Source: Bemisia tabaci
Taxonomy: Eukaryota; Arthropoda; Insecta; Hemiptera; Aleyrodidae
Direction of reading: 5' to 3'
NCBI RefSeq assembly: GCF_918797505.1
Contig: NC_092801.1
Location: forward strand, 6,138,001 to 6,202,000
Length of the DNA stretch: 64,000 bases
Positions 46,727 to 58,260 of this stretch are shown here, piece after piece. The stretch's first letter is position 1. Each line of letters begins with the position of its first letter. The position numbers were made by a program, and so were the translations under genes. The notes beneath the pieces are model-generated. The model was given only the letters and a program-made list of their open reading frames with translations, was not told the DNA's origin and did not search any database.

Positions 46727-46823
46727 GGGCGTAACTACAGATTGAGGTGAGCCCGGAAAAGCATTGAATTGTGTGGAGGACAGGGTTCATTGCAAAGTGT
46801 AGCTACGCCCTTATGTCAGGTAG
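46722..46823. mobile_element. GTAAGGGCGTA mini-element
   Basis: CTGACAGAAGGGCGTAACTA and TAGCTACGCCCTTATGTCAG; abuts the preceding element. Confidence 0.7.
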
Positions 46824-47215
46824 GCGACGATGTGAGCTACTAATAAAAGTCATTGTAAAGTGATTATAAATGATAAAAAAGTGATAAGTAATTAGAAACG
46901 ACTCAGTGTTTCCTGCTTAATCATGCGAAAATCTATGTTAATATTTGCAACACTAAATATTATTAATGTGAAATTCAATGATCAAATGCGAGTAAAACAG
47001 CTTCCGCTGTGAGCACTTCGTTTCTTGCCGATCTGAAAAAAAAAGATAAACAAAAGAAAATTAGGTAGTTTGAGGTTTACGGAATATAAAACGGAAACTA
47101 AGCTGAACAGTTTAAAAAACTGTTTTTCCTACTGGTCTGAAAGTATGCAAATAGAGGAAAAGTAGTTAAAAGTATACAAGAAAAAACACTAAATAAAACA
47201 AGGTGAAACAATTTT

Positions 47216-47826
47216 GGAGGGTATGGATTCGATCGACATGAATCGATCGAAAAATGAAAACGTGAATCGATCGACACCGATTCGATCGAAAATGAAAACG
47301 TGAATCGATCGACACCGATTCGATCGACAAATTATTAAAAAACCGGTGTCGACTCGATCGACATGAATCGATCGAAAAATGAAAACGTGAATCGATCGAC
47401 CTGACAATCCCCGATTCGATCGACAGTTAATTTAAAAACACCCGTGTCGATTCGATCGACATGAATGGATCGAAAAATAAAAACGTGAATCGATCGACAT
47501 TGATTCGATCGACAAAATTCGATCGACTCACGGGTTTGTCGATCGACTCACGGCTTTTGTCGATCGACTCACGGGTTTGTCGATCGATTCACGGTTGTCG
47601 ATTGAATCGGTGTCGATCGATTCACGTTTTTATTTTTCGATCCATTCATGTCGATCGAATCGATACGGGTGTTTTTAAATTAACTGTCGATCGAATCGGT
47701 GTCGATTGATTCATGTCGATCGATTCACGTTTTCATTTTTCGATTGATTCATGTCGATCGAGTCGACACTGGTTTTTTAATAATTTGTCGATCGATTCAC
47801 GTTTTCATTTTTCGATCATACCCTCC
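47216..47826. mobile_element. CGATCGA array element, 611 bp, 9-bp target duplication
   Basis: Terminal GGAGGGTATG / CATACCCTCC, flanked by AACAATTTT on both sides (47207-47215 and 47827-47835). The inside is almost wholly GAATCGATCGACACCGATTC-type sequence with about two dozen CGATCGA. The halves are mirror images and the centre has tandem TCGATCGACTCACGGGTT. Confidence 0.9.
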
Positions 47827-48109
47827 AACAATTTTTACTGTGTTCGTTTCATATTCATCTGATAAAAAAATAAATGAAAGTAAAACACAGAGAGCAAAAC
47901 TAGTGTCTTATTCGAGAGAGTAATAAAAACGCAGTCAATCAATTTTCCTTGTGATTAAAATGCTGAAAATTATCTAACCGCATCTCTCGTCAATTCAGAA
48001 AAGATACATACAAATGAGAAAGAAAAGCTGACGTGAAGCTTTTGAGGAGGGGAAAAAATCTGGCTTAAGAAAAAAGTTTAACAGTTAACAGTCTTTACAG
48101 TTTAGGAAC

Positions 48110-48640
48110 TTTATTTTAGATTTTTAAAATTAAAAGTTTTTGATTTCAAAAATTTTAACTTTTACATTTTAGAATTAAAATTTTTACTTTTTAAATTTTA
48201 TAATTTTTATTTTTCAATTTGATTTTTATGTTAATGTTTTACATCATTTCTTCCATTTTTTCAGACTCAATAGATCAATAGTGTATATATACTATAAATA
48301 TTGTAGTAGTAGGCATATAGTGAGTAGTATGGTAGGTAAATAAGTATAGTAAGTACAGTAAGTAAGTAAGTAAGTATAGTATAAGTAGTAGTAAGTATAT
48401 AGTTGCGGTAGTAATAATATATATGTATTATTGACCTATTGAGTATGAATAAATTGGAAAAATGATATGTAGCATTAAGATAAAAATAAAATTGAAAACC
48501 AAAAATTTTAAAATTTATAAAGTAAAAATTGAAATCTAAAATTTACAATATAAAAAATTTGAAATTAAAAAATTAAAAAATAAATTTTTGAATTGTAGAG
48601 CATATAAATTTTAAACTATAAATTTTCTTGCAGTAGAAGT
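48110..48640. repeat. AT-rich foldback with a GTAA/AGTA microsatellite centre
   Basis: A/T-rich arms mirror each other (for example ATTTTTTCAGACTCAATAG against CTATTGAGTATG). The centre 48290-48420 is simple (agta)/(gtaa) repeat. Confidence 0.65.
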
Positions 48641-49378
48641 TAAGAATAAGCTATTATACGCAGTGTACTCACGGATTAGAACCTGTAGTGTAAGCGACCA
48701 CTACAACACAACACCACACAACACTACTGACTGACCGACTGACTGACCCACTGACCTGTTCACCCATGAAATTACTTCGCTTGCTGAAACCAAACTGACT
48801 GAATGTTAGGGTTGGGTTTGCCCTTTTATAATCTCGTAAACTGCTGGCCTGAAGCCACCACAAACAATCCCACCCCCCCCCCCCCTGGCTGACCCCTCTC
48901 GCAATTAGGATGTATTCCAGAAACTTCTTCCTTGTTTTCCAATGGCGGAAAATCCGAGCTTTGCGGGATTTCAGGAAGGGGTGCATTCCATCACTTTCGG
49001 ATGCGGCCAGGCGGGGTCCTTTGTTTCACTGAGATGGATGATGGACCTTACGCGTCACTGTAATCAGGACATGGAAATCCCCTGTTTTGTTTCTTTGGCG
49101 GTCCGGTCAAGAAACCTCCGGGCTGCAAAACAATGGGAGAGGGGGGGATCGTAAACAGGAAAAAGAACACGGAAATAAATTATTTCGGAAACACATCCGT
49201 TACAGTGAAAAAGCAAAAAAATACTGAACTACAAAGAGAGAGAGAGGGGGGGCGGGTGGCAAAGTCCAGAGAAAGTCTCTAAGTGGGTCGAATTTTGGAA
49301 AAAGGAACCATCGCAATTACAGTGTTGTAAAAAGATTGCTTCTTCATAATTATCAAAGAAATCTCCCAGAATAACAAA

Positions 49379-49517
49379 TGGACTACATTTTGCAATTTGG
49401 AACTATAAATTCTAGCTCAGTTTAAAAACAATGTATGTGCCATTAGTTTCCCAATGCATATGAGTGTTTTTTCATATGAGCCAAAATTTATAGTTCCAAA
49501 TTGCAAAATGCAGTCCA
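49379..49517. mobile_element. TGGACTACATTTTGCAA palindromic element
   Basis: One of the best-preserved copies: TGGACTACATTTTGCAATTT and AAATTGCAAAATGCAGTCCA. Confidence 0.85.
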
Positions 49518-49679
49518 AATAGTTCTGGCTTCTCACGAAACAATTGTTAGTTTTGAAGGAAAATACTGAAGGTAAGTTCTAACACTGTACATAGATTATA
49601 AGTAATTTTAAACGTACAGAAGAAGGTGCACGATCTTGAAAACACTGTAATCGCGCTGGTTCCTTTTTGCTAAATGCCA

Positions 49680-49940
49680 TCCAAGTGAATTGCGTAGTTC
49701 CACAAACAAAAGCGGTGCGTATCACGATAATATTAATATTATGTCTTGGTGAGGTATGGTATGAATATTTTTCCTTGAAATATTTAGATAGTTTTGATGA
49801 AATCGCGATTAAAATTCATAAACAAATTTTTTTGGGGGGGGGGGCACAAATTCCCCACGAAATTCCCGTTTTATCTCACAAATTTTGGCAACGTCCGAGG
49901 GCTCATAGGACGTTCTTTCGCAATACAGAGTTCGGACTGA
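49680..49940. repeat. diverged CTGCCGTGC-family remnant
   Basis: Core phrases GTATGAATATTTTTCCTTGA and TTTTGGCAACGTC-GAGG-CTCATAGGACG remain. Confidence 0.4.
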
Positions 49941-50092
49941 CGGGATTTGAGTGTTGACTTCAAACATTTTTTCTGCCGATTGATTTTTCTGGCTATCGAT
50001 GAGAGGTATTCTACAGCTGGGCCTGCTCTCCCTAGATCAGGGTGTCTACAGGTCCGGAAAACCCGGAGATTACTCTTTTTTTAGGGTGGCTC

Positions 50093-50257
50093 CAGTGGCG
50101 TGGCGTGCTTTGCGATATATCGATTGTTATGCCATTTAAACCTATGGAAAATGATCGATGAACAGGGTGTTCGCTACGAACACCTTAATAATCGATTCTT
50201 TACCATACGTTTAAATTGCAAAACAATCGATACATCGCAATTCACGCCACGCCACTG
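50093..50257. mobile_element. CAGTGGCGTGGCG element, hAT-like, 165 bp
   Basis: CAGTGGCGTGGCGTGCTTTG and its inverse; flanks GGTGGCTC and CGTGGCTC agree at 7 of 8 bases, as expected for an 8-bp hAT target duplication. Confidence 0.82.
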
Positions 50258-50394
50258 CGTGGCTCGGAAGCAATCGTAATGCGTGTTTTTTAAAGACAGC
50301 CTGGAAAGTATGCAATCTCTTGCGCACTAATTCTTTGTCTTGCATCAACGCACGTTTTGCTTTCCTTCTCAATCGTTAAAGTCTCCTAGTAATT

Positions 50395-50898
50395 CTGTCG
50401 CGCTAAGGAAGAACGCCGTATGAGCATTCGAAACTTGCCAAATTTCCTTCAGTAAAATGTTCATTTTTGAGAAAAGTTATGAACATTTTTTCTTGAAATT
50501 TTCAGGAGCTTTAGGTGAAATTGCTAACAACATAATCTGAAAAATTGGGAGAAAAATATTCATACATTTACTAGGAAATTCGTGTTTTATCAAAGGAAAT
50601 ATGGGATCGCCTGAAGGTTCATACGGCGTTTTTCCATAGCACGCATCGCATCGCTAGCAGTATAGGATCTATGGTTTGTAACCATTGTGTTACACTGCAC
50701 CGTTCCGAGTCTATCACAAGGGGACTTTAACGCAGGAGTAGAAAAGCAGAAAAGCAGGAAACTTTAGGTGAAATTGCAAACAACATAATCTGAAAAATTG
50801 GGAGAAAAATATATAAGTTTACCAGGAAATTCGTGTTTTATAAATGAAAATTTGGCAACGCCTGAAGGTTCATACGGTGTTTCTCCTTTGCACGGCAG
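50395..50898. mobile_element. CTGCCGTGCTAAGGA element plus an extra right half
   Basis: 50395-50660 is complete; 50761-50898 repeats the right half. Between them, 50661-50745 is an inverse copy of 41355-41436. Confidence 0.75.
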
Positions 50899-52550
50899 AA
50901 TTTGCCATGGAAGATTCGGATGAACACCGGCTAAAAATAGGCGGATTTTCATCAAGTTCGACACAATTTCATTTCTGTCGATCGTATTAAAAAATTTCCA
51001 TCGGAAGTTCCAATCTTATTATACTTTTAATTTTAAATCATCATAATTTGTTCAGCTTGAACTAAAACTCAACTTAAAACAGTGCCCAAAAATAGGGCAA
51101 AAATTCCAAATCTGTGGTGAGCGCCATCAGGCATTCCTAGGATCGGGCAACCGATCTTCTCGTTTATCAGGAATCTAGTGGTTGAATTGAAATTAATTTT
51201 TTTTTCTTTATTCAAAATATAGAGAACTACAAAGTATTAACTCTATTTGCTATAACTAAAAATTAAAATAAGACCAAAATTTAGTTCGGATCTTTCGATA
51301 AGAATTCCTTGCAGGAGTCTGAACTTTGATAAATATTTTGTATTTAAGTAGAAACTACCGAGAGAACTGAGCACGAGGATACTTTTGGTTCATAGATTGA
51401 TTACCTAATTACTGAGATACGAAAAAATGATTTAATCCGCTGAATTACATGTGTTGAAATAGGAAATCAAGTTCAGCGAATATTGTATAACACAATGTCT
51501 AAAAGGTAGTAGCACTGAATATATTGGCATGTAGGGTGTAGCCAAGTGCTAGAGATAATATTACAATTTTATAAAAAAAACACTTACATAAACTTTGACC
51601 GAGGTTTTTCGAAGGGCGAGCGCTTCATCGTCAGGGTCACAAAGTATATGTCTCAGGCAAATAGTAAAATCAGGCATTTTGTCAAATGCCTAGGCAAATA
51701 ATCAAATAAATTAACTTAGATTGAAAGGAGGGGTATCGTTAAGGGCCTTTTTTGGGCCCACCCTGAAATTCCTCAACTCCGCGATTTTTTGGTCATTGAA
51801 GGTCTATATTTTACGGAATGCATAATGGTTTGGTCATTTTCGATCTATCTCGGGGTCTACCACTGGCATGATCCGAAAAAAATGGCGCAAAACCACCTAA
51901 ACGCGAATTGTTCTCGATTTTCCTGAATAAAATGTGGCAACGCTGAGCCACAGCGGGAGATAAATACATAAATAGATAAAACATGCATAAAATCCCTACT
52001 AATGTGGCCACTGCGTGTGAAAAATAAAGGTTTCTGAACTTGCGGAATGTTCTTGACGAGGAACAGCCTCCGAATTCTGAAATACTAGGTTTTCCGTGAA
52101 TTCAGGCAATAAAATATGGCAACACCGGCTTTTTTGGGGGGCTTTGAATCCAAAAAAGTTTTTTGAGGAAGGTTTTGACCACCCACGTCCATTTATTGTC
52201 AAAAAAATTAAACTCTGGCGTAAGATGAGTCGCTTTTTTAAGCCATTTTAAATAACGATGAAAAACAGGAAAATTCTAAAAAGTTTTTTTTAACAATGAG
52301 CGCAAAGTTTGACCTGAACTTCCAAACCCAAAAACCAAATTTCAGTTTTTAACGGATCTGGATTCTCCATGTAATAAGCTACTCTCACACGTAAATATGC
52401 CCCCAAAATACTAATTTCATCCCTGGGATCAGCCCCTGAAAAATCGCAAAACAGGGAATCAGCGCTAACCCGGATTCCGAATTAAATCAAAAGGAGCTAT
52501 CTCCACTGGATTGACGCGCGCGCGGCGGAGCTTGGTGTAAACTTGGTGAA

Positions 52551-53055
52551 ACCTTTGAATTAGGGGGTATTTTTGGACGGGAACCTCGAATTTCGGGTCA
52601 AATTTTGAAAATTCAGAAATCCAAGATGGCGGACATGGCCTGAAATGCTATCTCGGCCCCTGTCCAGCCGATCTTGGTGAAACTTGGTATCAGGAGGTAT
52701 TTTCGGACGGGAACCTCGAATTTCGGGTCAAATTTTGAAAATTCAGAAATCCAAGATGGCGGATGTGGCCTAAAATGTTATCTCCTATTTAAACGCGCAT
52801 CGCCGAAAAATCCCAGATGTCGTCTGGTAGATCCCCTGAGTGACTGTCACATGTCGACCGTGCGTTCCCATTTTCAAAATTTTCAAAATTTGACCTGAAA
52901 TTCGAGTTTCCTGACCGAAAATACCTCCTGATACCAAGTTTCACCAAGATCGGCTGGACAGGGGCCGAGATAGCATTTTAGGCCATGTCCGCCATCTTGG
53001 ATTTCTGAATTTTCAAATTTTGACCCGAATTTCGTGTTTCCCGTCCAAAAATAGC
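52551..53055. repeat. tandem then inverted repeat (CCAAGATGGCGGA)
   Basis: TTTCGGGTCAAATTTTGAAA with CCAAGATGGCGGA occurs at 52585-52640 and 52715-52765, and inverted at 52885-53035. Confidence 0.8.
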
Positions 53056-53179
53056 TTTCAAACAAGGTAAAGTAAACCAAAATCGTCCCATAACTACGGA
53101 AACGCCAATGGTTTTAGTCAAACTTCCTCTACTGAAAAGTTTGGAAATGGCGTTTAGCGCCTTTTCGCATAAATACGTC

Positions 53180-53985
53180 CAATTGTTGATTTGAGTAACT
53201 TCTATTTGGTGAAGTCCCTACCTCTTCCTTGTTTTTAATTCTTCCATACAAATTATCCATTTGCTAAATATTAGCTGAGCTTGAGCGCCCTTACACTATG
53301 CGGTCAAAACTGCAGTACCGGAAAAGGAATAACCCGAAATTGCTAGCGGAAAGGCTGCTTCAATATTAATCTTCTATCTTCTTAGTAAGGCGCAGGGTTA
53401 CAACTATTTGAACTCTCCGGAACGCGTGAGGTATCACGCGTCAATTGAAGGCGTTTTCGAATCTTCTGTATTTACATGACGACATTTTCCAAATTGTTTT
53501 GCATTATATTTTTGATTTGAGTACCCTTTATTATTCAGTTAAATTAATCCTGCTTCTTAATTTTTAATTTATTCTGCAAAATTTATCTATTTGCGATATA
53601 CAATCGCGTCTTTAGCGCTCTTAAACTACGGCCTTAACGGTCGAAACTGCAGTAGCGGTAAAGGAAAACCGAGAAACCACGCGGAGACGCTACTTCAATA
53701 TTAAGCTTCCATCGCCTTCCTAAGGCGCAGGGATACAACTATTTGAACTCTCCGGAACGCGTGAGGTATCACGCGTCAATTGAAGGCGTTTTCAAATCCT
53801 CTGTATTTACATGACGAGATTTTCCAAATTGTTTTGCATTATATTTTTGAGTTGATTACCCTTTATTATTTAGTTAAATTACTCCTGCTCCTTAATTTTT
53901 AATTATTCTACAAAAATTATCTATTTGCGATATACAATCCCGTCTTGAGCGCACTTAAACTACGGCCTTAACGGTCGGAACTGAT
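53180..53985. repeat. satellite-like tandem repeat, period 335
   Basis: About 2.4 copies: CAACTATTTGAACTCTCCGG at 53401 and 53736. Each unit holds the palindrome ACGCGTGAGGTATCACGCGT. Confidence 0.88.
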
Positions 53986-54005
53986 CGACGTGATTCAATC
54001 TAAAT

Positions 54006-54305
54006 AGTGGCGCGGCGTGCTTTGCGATAAATCGATTTGTCTGCCATTTGAACCTATGGAAAAGGATCGATAAACAGGGTGTTTGCAACGAAAACGTTAA
54101 TAACCGATTCTTTACCATAGCCTCAATGGAGTAAAATCGATGGTCGATCATCCACGCCTCGTAATTCACACCGATTCGATCGACAAAATTCGACTACGTC
54201 GATTCACCGATTTATCGGCCGATTCACAGGTTTGTCGATCGACTCGCGATTGTCGATCAAATTACGTCGAGATAGGTTTACGTTTTTGTTTTTCGATCGA
54301 TTCAT
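54006..54305. mobile_element. joined remnants of the CAGTGGCG and CGATCGA elements
   Basis: 54006-54160 is a diverged AGTGGCGCGGCGTGCTTTGC copy. From about 54165, ACACCGATTCGATCGACAAA begins a decayed CGATCGA array. Confidence 0.7.
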
Positions 54306-55935
54306 ATTATGCAGAGAGGATTTGCTCGAGGAATTGCCCTAAGATTTTCGCTGTGAACGTAGAGCACGATTTATACAACGAAAATTATTGAAAGTAACCA
54401 CTAATCAAAATGCCACGTTTTCCGATGTAATTTAAAAATCCCTGCTCACAAGAAACACTTCAGTCAAACGTATACTGCACTTTGAGGAAACGGTTCAGCT
54501 GTTGTACGTTGTTGACAGTGTCAACAACGTGCAACAATCAAGTTCCGAATTGTCAAGTTGACAATTCGGAACTTTGAACTACCTAAGACGGGAAACGTGG
54601 AAGCGCGGGGATTGAGGCGCGCTCAGCAGCGGACGCGCAATGCGGAAAGTATCCACGCAGTTTTGCAGGCGCTAACACATGTTTCGCGTCGACCCGCAGT
54701 GTCCTGTTCAGCCCGATCATTCAAACTCGCGCAGTGATTTTCAACCTGTGATTTTAAAGTTATGCACAAAACACACTCTGAATGGACCACTTGTCATTTA
54801 CTCGAATAAAAAAGGGTATCCCTGGGTAAGAGCACCAAAATGCCCCTCCTCACGGATTTTGGATTTAATGGTCTAAACCCTTTCAGGAGGTTCTAAAGAC
54901 ATGGTTTTGGGCAATTTGTACCTCCTGACCCCAACCATACCCCCTCCAGCCCGAAAAACCCATTTTTGGGGGAATTTTAGGGTATTTTCACGTTTTATTT
55001 CATATCTCCCGCATTTTTCGATGAAAATGCATCTAATGGTTTTCACTGTTTTCACTCGCGCTATTCGCAAGTAGATACATAAGAGTCACTCTCACAGCGC
55101 TCTCTGGCGCTCTGCAACGCATAACCGCCACAATATTCGGTCCTCCCAAAACCCATCAGGAAGTTGACACTCCCTCATCTCATCCAAAACCCCCCGCGGT
55201 GAAATATTTGATAGTGAATCTCTTGATAATCCTGCCTTGCGTCCATTATCCTTTTTTTTTTTTCTTCTTCTTTTTTTTCTTTTTAGCAAGGGTGTAATAT
55301 TTTGGAATATATATGTAAAAGATATGAGAGGAAAAAAATAAGCAACACACTTTTAAGTGTTCCCAGAATGGGACCGAAATTCATTACCTTCCACCTTCAC
55401 TCCAGTCAGAAATAAGTTCTGAGTTTGTCTCAATGTCTCACGGATACATACATTCCAAGATTGCAAATTTTTCCAAGAGTGTTTATACCTATGCAATTTT
55501 GTCCAACATACCTTTGATTCCTGCATGAGATCAAAAGAAAATCAGAGAATTTTCAGATGGAAATGCCCAAGATTCTCTTCGTAAAAATGCAATTTGCGAG
55601 AGGAAATTTAGCAACATTGAAATGGACTAGACTTCACAATAAACTACATATTCTGGCTCATCAGTAAAAACACATAGGTACATAGGGAAACTAATGGTAC
55701 ATAATTGTCCCTAAACTGAGCCTGAAATTGTAGTTCCGAATTACAGAATGTGGTGCAAAGGACTGCATTTTGCAATTGGAACTATAAATTCTGGCTCTTC
55801 TAGAAAAACACTTATGTGCATAGGGAAACTAATGGCACATTCGTCGTTTTTAAACCGGGCTAGAATTTATGGTTCCAAATTGCAAAATGTAGTCCAAATG
55901 TATAGTCACGTTCTTGTATAAGAGAAGCGACGAAT

Positions 55936-57697
55936 TGGACCACATTTTGCAATTTGGAACTACAATTTCGGCTCAGGTCAGAAACAACGTATGCACCATT
56001 AGTTCCCATATGCATGTCGAAGACAAATAGTCAAATCAGGCATTTGGTTAAATGCCTTGGCAAATAGTCAAATATTCTTACTTAGACCAAAATGCTGATT
56101 ATTTTATCAACTGTAGACAAAATGGACTACATTTTGCAATTTGGAACTACAATTTCGGCTCAGGTCAGAAACAACGTATGCACCATTAGTTCCCATATGC
56201 ATGTCGAAGACAAATAGTCAAATCAGGCATTTGGTTAAATGCCTTGGCAAATAGTCAAATATTCTTACTTTGACCAAAATTCTGATTATTTTATCAACTG
56301 TAGACAAAATGGACTACATTTTGCAATTTGGAAATATAAATTCTAGCCCGGTTTAAAAACAACGTATGTGCCATTATTTTTCCTATGCACATGAGTGTTT
56401 TTCCAGAAGAACCAGAATTTATAGTTCCAAATTGCAAAATGCAGTCCAAATAAAGCTCTGATCATGTGGTAACTGTAGAAATGTGCTTCATACAATGATA
56501 AATAAGTTGTTTCCAGTCCTGGATTGCACTATTATCTCAAAATACTTACCAGTGGCGTGGCGTCCATAGGTTCGCAGTGTTCGCCGAACACCCTAAAATA
56601 TTTTGAAACAATTAATAAATTATGGCTAAGAATGTGGGAAGCAATATATAATAACTCGAGGAATACAGAATAGTAGATCGCAAATAAGTATCGGGCGCTT
56701 GGCTTCCGACAGCGGCATGTGGCGCGGCGGAGAGAGAAAATCCTTTGACGCGTGGTCCGCACCGGCTACCGAACCTGGATGATCTGCGTACGGTGAGGAG
56801 AGAGAACCTGGGTGCAATGATGAAGGGGCAAAGGGTACACGAGAGAGGAGAGGCACCGGCGCGCGGCGCAGAGCGGAGCGTGAGCATTGGGTTCGGAGAC
56901 AAGTGCGGACCGCGCTCGCGGAGGGAACACAGCAGAGAGAAAAGGGAGGGGAAAAGAACGAGAGAGGAGAGCCGCTCATCAGTCCAGCTGTTTCCTATAG
57001 CAGTGGTCCGCAGGGGTTTGCGAACCGCCGAATTTCCTCTATGCCGCGATTCGCCCTCCGCTTCCCCCCTTGCGCCTGCGGGCCGCATCTCCCAGTTTCC
57101 CAGTCTCCCTCTCCCACCTCTCTCTGCAGGTGCGTGTTGCGAAAATACGTTATCATTTAACAAAATAAATTACAGGAAACCGATCGGTAAAAAGAACAAA
57201 ATTTCAATGACAATTTACCGGCACAATTTTCACCAGAAAGGGTTAAAATCGTGTTCTTGCGGCTTCATTTTTTTAAAAAGTTTCCGGGGGAGGCCCCCGA
57301 ACCCCCGTTTAAGGAAGGGGAGTGAACCTATCTGACCCCCCCCCCCCCTAAAGTTAACACTCCTACCGAACGCCTACCGGATATAGTCACGCCACGCCAC
57401 TGATACTTACACAGAATTTAATAAAATAAACATATTCCACAATTTGGACATTTGAAGAAATGCGAGGAGCATTTCTGAACGGGAAATGCAATTACAGTCG
57501 GTGCTTTTATGGATTTTTACTCTTAAAATAATGGAAATTCGAGATGTCTCTGTGAAAACATATGAAAATTCGTAACATCTGATAATTTGACTGTCTGCCT
57601 GGGCATTTGATAAAACGCCTCATTTGACTATTTGCCTTCGACATGCACATGAGTGTTTGTATAGATGAGCCAAAATCACAAAATTTGGTTCAATTCC
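55936..57697. mobile_element. multi-level transposon nest
   Basis: The outer palindromic element (55936-56013, resumed at 57642-57697) is split by a CAGGCAAATAG-family element (56014-57641) with CATG at both joints. A 187-bp unit across the left joint is tandemly doubled (55936-56122, 56123-56309), followed by a complete outer-type copy (56310-56447). The hAT-like element 56550-57402 sits inside the middle one. Confidence 0.85.
56550..57402. mobile_element. hAT-like element, 853 bp, 8-bp target duplication
   Basis: CAGTGGCGTGGCG and CGCCACGCCACTG ends, ATACTTAC at 56542-56549 and 57403-57410. The GC-rich inside (56700-57140) is open on both strands for up to about 190 codons without recognisable domains. 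Confidence 0.88.
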
Positions 57698-57821
57698 AAG
57701 AAGTGATCCGTAATAGGGTTTTAGCGTGTCACGCGGGGTGGAAGGTGTCAAAAAACAGCAAACTAGCGTTTTAATCTAAGGATGCCACCCTAAAACATTC
57801 CTCCCAGCTACAGTCCCATTA

Positions 57822-58260
57822 TACTGAGAGTCAAGACAATCTGAATCCATTTCTGATTGGTTCCCGCATTTTAGGCTTTCACAGTGTCACAAACGGGAAT
57901 AAAGATTACATTTTCACCGATTGCAAAGATTATAATCTGGGATGGACCACGGAATCACGGGTTCGGCAAGGAACAAACGGAATGAGAGGAGGAACGGAGA
58001 AAGGAATTTGAGAGTGGGCCGATCAAAGATTACGAAAAACGTTCAATTTCTGTAATCTCTAAAGCCCGATCGAGGTGTTTCGTGTATAACTAGTTAGGCA
58101 GCAGCCACCCGTCGTTTTTTTTTTTTTTTTTTTCATTTGGTCTCGTCATTTTTTATAGGGGGAGTTTTTTTGGATTGGGCCGGGGTGGCTACCGCCACCT
58201 AGAATTCCCGTTTGTGACTCCATGAGGGGGTGTTGTCTTGACTCTCAGTATAAAGGGACT
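57822..58260. mobile_element. inverted-repeat element (TATACTGAGAGTCAAGACAA ends)
   Basis: AGTCCCATTATACTGAGAGT at the left, ACTCTCAGTATAAAGGGACT at the right. A right-end relative is at 62430-62552. Confidence 0.75.

Noticed and set aside
47216..47826. CRISPR-like array
   Set aside because: Repeats are contiguous, mirrored and in both orientations, with no unique spacers; eukaryotic transposon with target duplications.
48660..48690. tRNA-like GGTTCTAATCC on the minus strand
   Set aside because: The T-arm stem does not pair beyond two bases and no acceptor or anticodon stems can be built around it.
56612..57335. Overlapping 183- and 196-codon frames
   Set aside because: Opposite-strand frames over one GC-rich transposon interior, with arginine- and serine-rich translations and no motif.
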